DNA from: Solicoccozyma terricola
Lineage: Eukaryota; Basidiomycota; Tremellomycetes; Filobasidiales; Piskurozymaceae
DNA: 13,785 bases
Assembly (NCBI GenBank): GCA_001600875.1
Contig: BCLD01000020.1
Span: 493,979-507,763, forward strand
Direction of reading: 5' to 3'
The notes beneath the pieces were generated by a model. It saw nothing but the letters and a program-made list of their open reading frames with translations. It was not told the DNA's origin and did not search any database. Positions 1 to 6,658 of the stretch are shown here, one piece after another. Position 1 is the stretch's first letter. Every line of letters starts with the position of its first letter. The position numbers and the translations under genes were made by a program.

Positions 1-147
1 GGCAAGGCACATTGCATCCGGGGCCTGGGCGAGGTCGCTCGTCTGCAGTCAAAGAACGACGAGGCAAGAGCGAGTTTCGAGGAGGCGTCAGCTGCCTACA
101 ACCTCTATCGAACAACAGAGCTGCCCCGGGGAATGCTTCTCAAATGA
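1..147 (+). CDS. C-terminal end of a TPR-repeat protein (5' part outside window)
   Basis: Frame 1 is open from the first base to the TGA at 145-147 and encodes 48 residues. The first part (GKAHCIRGLGEVARLQSKND, then EARASFEEA) matches the 40-residue TPR unit of the large minus-strand gene at 7343-8662, so this is the last repeat or repeat and a half of a related TPR array. After the repeat only about 15 residues remain, ending in GMLLK, so this gene stops soon after its TPRs, unlike the large gene. In fungi such arrays usually form the sensor end of NB-ARC/NACHT proteins, but the domains upstream are not visible here, so NLR membership is inferred. It is convergent with the kinase-like gene, with about 75 bp between the two stop codons. 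Confidence 0.75.
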   Translation, partial: GKAHCIRGLGEVARLQSKNDEARASFEEASAAYNLYRTTELPRGMLLK

Positions 148-221
148 GCGGTTTAACTGCCATCAACCTTTTCCAATGTTGGTATCAATGAAGACACTTC
201 CCAACACCCTCAAACTGTACG

Positions 222-989
222 CTATTCTGCCGGGTCCATGTCTCGAGACTGCATCCACGGAGAATTGTGGAGAAATTGACCTCCCGTCAGCCAATGGTTG
301 GTCATCATAACTCCAATGCTGAGGGAATTCTTCGACACACTCACAATCGAGCGTCGGTAGGGGTGGCTTACGATGAGATGCAAGCTTGAAGAACTTTGCC
401 GAGGCTGTAGACGTCAACGCTACTGGTGTATCGAAGGTCCTGCCTCAACTCCTTTGCACCACTCCCCACAATAGCGTTACTATGGAACGTTGCCCCGACC
501 TGTCCCGCCACACTTACCCGGCGCTCGGTATTTTGACTGTCGAGGGTTCTGAAAACCATCGTGTATCCTTCCCATGCATCAGCGATGCTTCACAACTTCG
601 CCTATAACGCGCTCACCTCAAACGCTGAAGCCAAGGCAACAGATGGAGGATAAGCCAGAACGGCACATCCAAAATCAATCAGCCGAAGGCGACAATCTGA
701 ACCCAGGAGTACTGCTCGAAACAACAAATGATCAGAGGAAGAAGTGACACAATCCTATGTCTGCCTCACTGTTTGGTGGCCGAATATCCCGGTGAATATC
801 CGCGGTGTTCAAGACTGTGACAGTAATCCAATGTCAATATCATCTGACAGAAAACGGTCCTTACGAAAGTCTCTGGCAATGGCTTCCTGCGATGATCCAG
901 ATTGGAAGGAATGATAGGAAGGTAGCATCGCAAAAGGTGGTGATGTTTGCATGAGTGCTAGTTCACGTCTCTGCGCGTCCGCGTCCTCT

Positions 990-990
<1 letters not shown>
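222..990 (-). CDS. Protein-kinase-like gene, at least six exons, 5' end incomplete
   Basis: Kinase signatures appear in order on the minus strand: catalytic loop HRDIRPPN (HRD at 786-794), RLIDFGCA (DFG at 668-676) and DVYSLGKVL (DVYSLG at 398-415). Plain frames break them up, but five GT-AG introns restore one frame: 815-864 (50 nt), 712-769 (58), 568-616 (49), 462-517 (56) and 319-371 (53). Exons are 865-~990, 770-814, 617-711, 518-567, 372-461 and 222-318. Intron 712-769 turns the loop into HRDIRPPNILL, as expected for the family. The last exon ends MDPAE then TAG; kinases usually read DPxxRPT here, so the stop may be premature. The N-lobe is poor: no glycine loop or VAIK lysine is seen, the hinge is short, and the frame runs into poly-G (poly-C on +). 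The first in-frame ATG downstream of that tract is at 950-952. A Ser/Thr kinase or kinase relic; the substrate is unknown. Confidence 0.62.

Positions 991-1027
<37 letters not shown>
991..1027. repeat. Homopolymer run of 37 C (poly-G on the minus strand)
   Basis: An uninterrupted C37 tract. It is preceded by CTGCGCGTCCGCGTCC and followed by GGGACGCAG, so the flanks are partly complementary. It sits at the 5' edge of the kinase-like exon, where the minus strand would read polyglycine. Such a run is prone to slippage and can form G-quadruplex or i-motif structures. The exact length may be a sequencing or assembly approximation. Confidence 0.95.
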
Positions 1028-1029
<2 letters not shown>

Positions 1030-1274
1030 GACGCAGCCTTGGAAGCGTTGGAGCAGTAAATGGTGTCAGTCTGGGGAGATTTTTTTTACCACGCACATCC
1101 GTCGATCACGTCACTGCGAGTGGACAGACTGCTGAGGATGTAGAGCTATGTGTCAAGGCGAAGTTGGTCCTGGAATGCCCCAGGAATCGATTGCAATTAA
1201 AGCTCAGTTGGATCTGATGGCTTCATCTGGCCCGGGTCTGAAGTCACAGTCAGCAGGGCACACACCAAACGTGG

Positions 1275-1309
1275 CTGATGCTGGTAACTTCTGACATCCC
1301 CAGCATCAG
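1275..1309. other. Perfect 10-bp inverted repeat (hairpin)
   Basis: CTGATGCTGG at 1275-1284 and its exact complement CCAGCATCAG at 1300-1309 are separated by 15 nt. No gene is seen beside it. It is not followed by a T-run, and a fungal genome would not use an intrinsic terminator, so no function is assigned. Confidence 0.5.
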
Positions 1310-1559
1310 TCAACTCATACAGACAAGGATGAGACGAGTACCCAGGATGGGGGAGAAATACCCCGGAGGGAGGATGAAAACGCGGATGGGCAAGGATGGG
1401 GGAAGTGTCAGGTGCTGGGTCTCCCTAAGAGTCTGTAAAGGGACTTGAGGAGAGACTAGCAGTGACGGATTCATATCGAAGGTATAAGCCTGTAATAGAT
1501 GTATATGAGCGTACCAGTCGTCTTGATATCTAAAAGGTTGTAGGGGTGCAGTTGGGCGC

Positions 1560-1790
1560 CCGTTGCTGGGATTGGTCGCGATCGCCACTCCGAGGTGTTG
1601 GCGATATGCGGGTCTTGGGACTGGTGGACGGTAGAATTGGGTGTCCGTGAGTCGGAAAAGGTGTTATCGGGATACGGTGTAGTCGGGATGAGGTGTACTG
1701 CTGTCGTTGTGGTAATGATGTGTACCGCCGACGTTGTGATGTTGTGATAACGAGGTGAGTGTCGGTTGTATCCTTACACATGGATGGTTG
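1560..1790. repeat. GT-rich, strand-asymmetric stretch with an imperfect 27-bp direct repeat
   Basis: The plus strand is strongly G+T biased and the minus strand correspondingly C+A rich. Two imperfect 27-bp units start with GTGTAC at 1693 and 1720. Reading frames across it give low-complexity Thr/Ser/Pro/Arg-rich peptides with no recognisable domain. I read it as degenerate simple sequence. From 1028 to about 1830 I see no gene. Confidence 0.4.
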
Positions 1791-1828
1791 GATGGAGGGA
1801 GAATAGTTCAATGATCTAACGTCAATTG

Positions 1829-2226
1829 TCAAGCCCGAGGATAAACTAAGTTACCGTACTTTGATCCACCTTGCGTCTTAGACAGTTCAAGGATAACGCG
1901 TGCCATAGCATCATTTACAGGAAGTTCACTAATGTGGATAGGAAGAATTTTAGAGAATTCCTTAATAGTTTCATCTGTTTCCAGATGTTCTTTTCTAGTT
2001 TAAGTACTTGGTTAATAATACCAGCTGTGGCTAATCCACCAGAAGCAAGATGTCGTTTTACAAGAATGTGTACATTGTCTGTTTTACCTCCTATATCTAC
2101 TTCAAATAAATCTTTAAAATATCTAGATTTTTCAGAAATATTAGAAGAATATAGGCGAGTATGTTGTAATCCAACTGTAATAAATGTATATAGGTTTATA
2201 CCTGTACATGGAATACATCTGCCACT
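1829..2226 (-). pseudogene. AT-rich decayed reading frame, organelle-like composition
   Basis: Hand counting gives about 30% GC for 1921-2220, far below the roughly 50% flanks, with a fairly sharp edge near 2220. The minus strand is open for about 100 codons, unusual for DNA this AT-rich, and includes INLYTFITVGLQHTRLYSS and KRHLASGGLATAGIINQ. Near 2000 coding character seems to move to another frame that runs to a TGA at 1829-1831 and includes LPVNDAMARVILEL, which suggests one frameshift. I do not recognise the protein. Composition and style suggest transferred mitochondrial DNA or a mitochondrial-plasmid gene, but this is inference. An AT-rich transposon ORF is the main alternative. Confidence 0.4.
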
Positions 2227-2275
2227 ACCGCTCAGTGCCACCAACGCTTCTACCGCTGTCGGTGTGTTATGTTAG

Positions 2276-2500
2276 CAAAATATCCACCAGAGGGGGCGGC
2301 TCCCAAAGGCACTGGGGGAACAGGCTGACATATATACATCCGCAGATCCCAATGTCCTGGTGGAGGGTACTTATCGGACAGAGCCTGAACCTGATCCGGA
2401 CATTGCGTCCGTATACCTTGAGGGGTTCAATGACTACTGCGAGACGGCGAGAGCGCGGACAAAACAAGTACGCTGCTCCTGCCTTCAACGACAAATCTGA
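2276..2500 (+). pseudogene. Unrecognised open frame without a start codon
   Basis: This frame is open for 74 codons between a TAG at 2273-2275 and a TGA at 2498-2500, with no ATG at its start. It reads naturally in its second half (ADIYTSADPNVLVEG, then SVYLEGFNDYC) and could be an exon remnant. A GTACGC that might be a splice donor lies near 2468. Overlapping frames are also open, so coding status is weak and no family is recognised. Confidence 0.2.
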
Positions 2501-2618
2501 GCTCAATGCCGGTGTCAGGCAAATTCCGCCGTCGCGCATGAACACTAATACGCGCGCTCTACTCGTCCTAAAACCTTCATCCAAGAATTTGTGTGGGCGA
2601 GAACGAGCGAGGTGCCTC

Positions 2619-2632
2619 AGGGTTAGGGTTAG
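2619..2632 (+). repeat. Interstitial telomere-type repeat (TTAGGG orientation)
   Basis: AGGGTTAGGGTTAG, about 2.3 units of TTAGGG with the G-rich strand on plus. It lies close to the end of the reverse-transcriptase remnant. A second tract in the opposite orientation lies at 5947-5964. Confidence 0.75.
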
Positions 2633-2741
2633 CCCCGACGCGACTCTGGTGGCGGTTGCGTCAGAAGAACGAGACTTGCTGGACCGAAGATCCGAACTAC
2701 TCCATTGCTTGCCGATCGTGTGTGATCGGGAGCCCCAAACG

Positions 2742-3131
2742 CTACAAGTTCAACAACGAAGGTCGGAAGTCGATCCCGGGTACCTGTGTAAACCCTCGAG
2801 CACAGACGGGCCTTGTACTTCGTGATGTTGCCATCCTTGTCCATTTTGAGTATTTGACTGAGATGATGTTGCGGCCTTTAGGGATTGGGACCGAATTCCA
2901 AACCTGCTTTGTTGCCATATTCGTTTCCTTGTCCATAGTTCGCCGCCAAAGCCCGCTGTCTGGTCTAGACAAGGCCTCTTTAATGGTTTGTGGTGCCAAA
3001 GAACTGCCGGTGTCTGCGTGCAGTGGTGTGAAGTCCTGTTCCTCAGTGAGCGCATTAACCCTGCCGATGTCGCTAAGGCGAATCCTACAATTAATGGGCG
3101 GCAGTTCCCCTCGCCCTCGAGAGACCGCCAA
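2742..3131 (-). pseudogene. Ty1/copia reverse transcriptase, N-terminal remnant
   Basis: The minus-strand frame contains the entry of the copia-type reverse transcriptase domain (RVT_2): IKEALSRPDSGLWRRTMDKE, then QVWNSVPIPKGRN, then ARGFTQVPGIDF. In intact elements the consensus is EAL..PD...W..AM..E, then W..VP.P.G...I..KWV and KARLVA.GF.Q..GIDY. Here MDKDGNITKYKARL is in a different frame from ARGFTQVPGIDF, so a frameshift lies near 2835-2800. Similarity ends after GIDF at about 2765, and no catalytic YVDD follows. It belongs to the same degraded element as the gag and protease frames to its right; the integrase core that should lie between is missing. Confidence 0.8.
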
Positions 3132-3147
3132 TGGTGCAGCAACTTCC

Positions 3148-3400
3148 TGTTAGGATATGGTTACTACCGACGAGTGTCCATAGACCGACAGCAAGTACGG
3201 ACGCGTGTCCGTAACACTGTCAGCAAGTCCATAGGACTGTCAGAAAGTCTGGATCAGTCTAGGATGCGTCATTATAAGAAGCGAGTGTGGCAGAGGGGAA
3301 CTCGTCTGGGACTACATAATACTCAGGTTATCAAGCTAGAGATGTAGTAGAAGAAAACGCCGAATATCATTCCAGTTTTGCCACCCCTTTATTTGTAACA
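3148..3400. repeat. Possible solo LTR (TGTTA...TAACA)
   Basis: This 253-bp segment starts TGTTA and ends TAACA, the 5'-TG...CA-3' inverted-end form of an LTR, and has a TATA-like TTATAAGAAG near 3273. It lies between the integrase and reverse-transcriptase remnants and has no coding content. It contains a 7-bp stem (TACGGAC at 3196-3202, GTCCGTA at 3207-3213) and loosely repeated GTCAGCAAGTC-like words. The flanking 5-mers (CTTCC and CCGCT) do not match, so no target-site duplication supports it. Confidence 0.25.
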
Positions 3401-3435
3401 CCGCTGAGGAAAATTCAGTGGAAAAAGAATATTAA

Positions 3436-3672
3436 TCACCAAACGATTAAGCCCTCCCGTTTGAAAGCACAGACATCGCAATCTGTGAATCTGAAGCGAT
3501 CGGACTCAGCTGTCTTGCTGCTTATTGATAGCTTTCCTTCTCTTGCGAGGTCAAGCAATTTCGATTGCCCGATATGGCCTAATCGTTGATGTTCAGCCTC
3601 CAAAGGTGTCCTTGATTTAACTAGAGGTTCAGTTAGCAGTGCTGTCGCTTGATTCTTGCCAAAACAGATAGT
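3436..3672 (-). pseudogene. Ty1/copia GAG-pre-integrase / integrase zinc-binding remnant
   Basis: A 78-codon minus-strand frame between a TAG at 3673-3675 and a TGA at 3436-3438 contains EHQRLGHIGQSKLLDLA and CDVCAFKR. This is the H...H...C-x2-C arrangement of the HHCC zinc-binding region in front of copia integrases. It is in a different frame from the protease, which ends with a TGA inside this segment at 3629-3631, so the polyprotein is broken by a frameshift near 3640-3670. The DDE catalytic core that should follow is absent; the sequence passes instead into unrelated DNA towards 3150. Confidence 0.7.
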
Positions 3673-4024
3673 CTAGAAATCGCCCTGTCTCTGTATTGAC
3701 ACTCGCTCTTTGTTGCGTGATAAAGAGCCTCCTGTGTCCGTTATATTTGACCTTCCATCCATGTCGCATCATCCTGCTTGGAGACAGAAGATTGACCCGC
3801 AATTCAGGGACATAGTGAACGTCTGTGATTGTCAGAATGCGTCCGGAAGCCATCTTCACTTTCATCTCTCCTTTCTCTCTTGCAATCATTGATGTTTTTG
3901 ATGCAGTAGAGAAAGCGATTGCTTTGTTGAGTGATGAGATGTTGGTCAATGCTTGTCGCAATGGTGTCATATGATGGGTTGCTCCACTGTCGATAATCGA
4001 CTCAAGTTCTGTCGGTTTAATCAT
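3629..4024 (-). pseudogene. Ty1/copia aspartic protease segment of pol
   Basis: The 131-residue frame begins with ATG at 4024 and carries the retroviral-type active site IIDSGATHHMT (Asp at residue 12) followed by VHYVPELRVNLLS, the usual copia protease end. In the element it would cut the Gag-Pol polyprotein inside the virus-like particle. It overlaps the gag stop by the four bases ATGA (4024-4021), one base back in frame. Ty1/copia elements normally use one ORF or a programmed shift. No slippery heptamer is evident, so a simple indel is the easiest reading, although termination-reinitiation cannot be excluded. The frame ends early at 3629, and integrase continues in another frame. Confidence 0.8.
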
Positions 4025-5220
4025 AATGTGAAGTGCAGTTGGAATGGACTTTCCATGGCCGTCATTGCCTGGGTGTTCTGTTGATGTATCGCTGATTCTT
4101 GTGATGCATCACACTGATCCTCTTCATGTTCGTCCTTGGCATTGCTTGTCATGCCATAATCTTCATCCCAGAGCCATTTCGACGGGGTTGGCATCGATTT
4201 GTTGAAGACAGTACATGCCCATGCCACCGTATCTTCCCCCTGAGTGGCCATGGCATCGCCTTTGTCTGAGCTTGCATCTTCTTGCTGATAGTTCTTTGGC
4301 TTGGGCCTTCGAATTCTCTGCTTAGATCGCTCGAATTTCTTGTTGTTTGCATCATTCTTGGGTGCCCAACAGTCTCGAGCGAAATGGCCAGTCTTGTGAC
4401 AGTTCCAACACTCTTCATGTGCCACATTTCTCTTGCGGAATGTCGATGTTTGGCCTTTCGTTTTTGTCTTTGATAAAAGAGCAAAACCTGTTTGGTTTCC
4501 TGTTCCTGATGGACGCTTTCTATCGGCCGCTTCAAGGTTGTATTCCCTTGTGACTTCAAGCCATGTCTTCCTGATCGGATCTGCCAATCGGATTTGAAGT
4601 CGCAGCATGGCAAGAGCCTTTGGCAGCGTTGCCAAGAATCGTTCAACCCTTTCCGCCTCATCAATCTTGAGACTTGCCGTCCTTGCGCGCAGTAGAAGAG
4701 AGTTAAATCGTTCAAGATGTATCTCCATCTCCTCTGCCGAAGGATCGTCCTTGAGCCTGATGGTTGCCAATGCATCCCTTACTTGTGCTTGCTCCTCAGG
4801 ACTATCGAGTTGATGTGTTGCCAGTATATAGTCCCACATTTGCTTGGCCGAATTCATGTCCAGAATATCGATAACAATCTCATCAGAGACCGTTGTCCGG
4901 ATCACTCCCTGTACCTTTTCTTCTCGCTTCTGCCACTTCCTCCACTCATCCAACTGTTCCACTGTCAAATCAGTGTCTGGAATTCTTTCTGTTGCTGTTG
5001 GAGGAGCCGAACCAGCACGGAGGGAACGGGCAGCCATTGCTCTGGCAGTCCTGAATGGTTCCACCTCGCTTCCATCAACAATTCCGATGCAGCCAGCAAG
5101 AAGGAGCTGATTCTCTACTGCTTGCTTCCATGCCGCAAAGTTGGCATTGTTCCTCAACTTCGGAATTGCTGAGAGCGAGATAATCGACTTGTTGTCAGAC
5201 ATATTGAAGGTGGTGGACAT
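4021..5220 (-). CDS. Ty1/copia Gag (UBN2-type) with zinc knuckle
   Basis: This is an intact 399-residue frame starting at ATG 5220. The N-terminal two thirds resemble the copia gag polypeptide (UBN2 family): FAAWKQAVENQLLLAG near residues 28-43, MWDYILATH near 128-136, and LERFNSLLLRA near 169-179. A CCHC zinc knuckle (CWNCHKTGHFARDC, residues 271-284) would bind the element's RNA. A basic stretch and an acidic Asp/Glu-rich tail follow. It is the capsid and nucleocapsid part of the element, and pol follows directly in an overlapping frame. Gag is complete while pol is heavily broken, so the element is not autonomous. A 5' LTR should lie to the right of 5220, but its borders are not recognisable. 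Confidence 0.9.
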   Translation of the reverse strand: MSTTFNMSDNKSIISLSAIPKLRNNANFAAWKQAVENQLLLAGCIGIVDGSEVEPFRTARAMAARSLRAGSAPPTATERIPDTDLTVEQLDEWRKWQKREEKVQGVIRTTVSDEIVIDILDMNSAKQMWDYILATHQLDSPEEQAQVRDALATIRLKDDPSAEEMEIHLERFNSLLLRARTASLKIDEAERVERFLATLPKALAMLRLQIRLADPIRKTWLEVTREYNLEAADRKRPSGTGNQTGFALLSKTKTKGQTSTFRKRNVAHEECWNCHKTGHFARDCWAPKNDANNKKFERSKQRIRRPKPKNYQQEDASSDKGDAMATQGEDTVAWACTVFNKSMPTPSKWLWDEDYGMTSNAKDEHEEDQCDASQESAIHQQNTQAMTAMESPFQLHFTL

Positions 5221-5325
5221 GCTGAAGTGGTAGATGTACTAATAGCGCAAATACGACTCTTAATCTGTTATGAATAACTGGCTGTTCTCGTTATTATACA
5301 TCGAGCTTGACCAGAAGTGGCAGCC

Positions 5326-5333
5326 CTATATAG
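5326..5333 (-). promoter_or_regulatory. Possible TATA box of the element's leader or 5' LTR
   Basis: CTATATAG lies about 100 bp upstream of the gag ATG, in the position expected of the U3 TATA box of a short copia LTR. No matching inverted LTR end was found, so the assignment rests on position and motif only. Confidence 0.3.
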
Positions 5334-5936
5334 TTCTCTTACAACATCGGAACAAAGATCTTTTCCCTCACTGCCATCATACCATCTTCGGCAGTTGATG
5401 ATGGGGACGATGATCATACTGCCGACTTCCGTCGGAGTGCTGGGATGGGAAGAATTGTTACTTTTGAGAAATTGAAGGAAGGATTTGGAGGCCAATAAGG
5501 ATGTTAGGAGGGTCAAAAATCATTTGGTGAATATGGTACGTTTTGGAAATTTCTTAATTCCTGAGCGGAGTATTAGAGATGGAGATGAGTGTTCCGGCTC
5601 AAACCCACCCGACCCCGACCCTCTGCTCATACCTCACTTCCCAAAAACGTTAAACGTTCAAGCCTGCAACTGAAACTTCCCACGACGCTTTCAACAGGCA
5701 AATGATCTCGCATCCAAACGTCATGATGTCGATGCCCTTGTGGGACAGGATGATGGATACTTTGGCGATGGGGACATTCAGTCAATTGGCTCACCCATAG
5801 GTTGACCTTGATATGGGCATGTTCTCTTCCGTCAGTGAGTCCATCGCCGATGCATCGCCATAATATGTTCTAGATCGCGGAGTTGTACCGTCTGCAGTCG
5901 TAGAACAGCCACATCACATACAATCGACTTTCACGC
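5334..5936. other. Non-coding interval right of the copia element
   Basis: Open frames here are short and show no domain or codon periodicity. The part nearest 5334 may include the lost 5' LTR of the copia element. I see no RNA gene. Confidence 0.4.
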
Positions 5937-5964
5937 TTAGGGTAATCCTAACCCTAACCCTAAC
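5937..5964 (-). repeat. Interstitial telomere-type repeat (CCCTAA orientation) with head-to-head start
   Basis: Three CCTAAC units fill 5947-5964. They are preceded directly by TTAGGGTAAT (5937-5946), so one G-rich unit faces the C-rich units. Looser TTAGGGG and GGGTTAGG words occur around 6055-6078. The tract is opposite in orientation to the one at 2619-2632. Confidence 0.75.
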
Positions 5965-6132
5965 GCCATCGAACGGGCCTGACGAACTCCTGAAAGAAAT
6001 TGAAGATTTCGTAGCGCAAGTCTGGCCACAAGCGGGCACCTTTGGTGCAAGCCCTTAGGGGACAGGGGGTTAGGAGGTTTCTTCATTCTTCTTCCTCGTT
6101 ATGTACACGATGGTAAGAAGATGACATCGCTT

Positions 6133-6658
6133 TCAAGTTGTTTCACCCACACTCATGGTGGAGGCGGGATCAAGCAAACCCTGCTGTTCGATGTTCCTCA
6201 TCAGAACGTCCCGCACAAGCTGAACGGTGAATTCCTTCACGAGGGAGTCGTCCCCGTTCCCCTGCACATATATTGGGTGGTTGGAGCTTTACGCGTTTTT
6301 CATAATTGCAAATCAGCCAAGCGATGTCGATGCACACATTACACGAGTCTTCGCTAGGTTCGTCTTCTTCCTGCTGCTGCTGCACTCACAGCCAAAGGAT
6401 CCTTCACCGGTATTCAATCAGGAACTCGTTGTCGGCCAGGTGAACCTTCGTGCCCTTTCCAACCGGCACATTCTCGAGCCAAGTTTGCATTCCTGCCTCC
6501 TCGATCAATAAGTCCACAGACAACCGCCGAAGATGGTTGCCTTCGTCAAGGTCGAATAAGCACACTTGCGGAAAACCTTTACCGTAGGCGGGAAAGAGAC
6601 GGTATCGTGCGGAGTTGATGACAAAAGGCTGGATGCGGAATCGCGTCAGCTCGACTCC
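6133..6658 (-). pseudogene. Coding continuation of the NLR-like gene beyond its first stop
   Basis: After the TGA at 6659-6661 the same frame stays open for 84 codons to a TGA at 6404-6406. It reads as ordinary protein (ELTRFRIQPFVINSARYRLF, VCLFDLDEGNHLRRLSVDLL). A 54-nt GTGAAG...CTAG intron can be placed at 6354-6407, leading in phase to EDSCNVCIDIAWLICNYEKR. Near 6255 coding character moves by one base to a frame containing SLVKEFTVQLVRDVLMRNIE, which ends in TGA at 6133-6135. The simplest reading is that the original C-terminus ran to 6133 and has since gained a nonsense change and a one-base frameshift. A separate small gene or sequencing errors are alternatives. No domain is recognised. 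Confidence 0.5.

Noticed and set aside
809..1096. Glycine-rich 95-residue protein on the minus strand
   Set aside because: It begins at GTG, its glycine block is only the C37 tract, and its right part is explained as an exon of the kinase-like gene with an intron from 864.
2184..3153. Plus-strand ORFs of 186-213 codons
   Set aside because: They overlap each other in different frames, cross the AT-rich block and telomere tract, and lie antisense to recognisable reverse transcriptase; no domain is seen.
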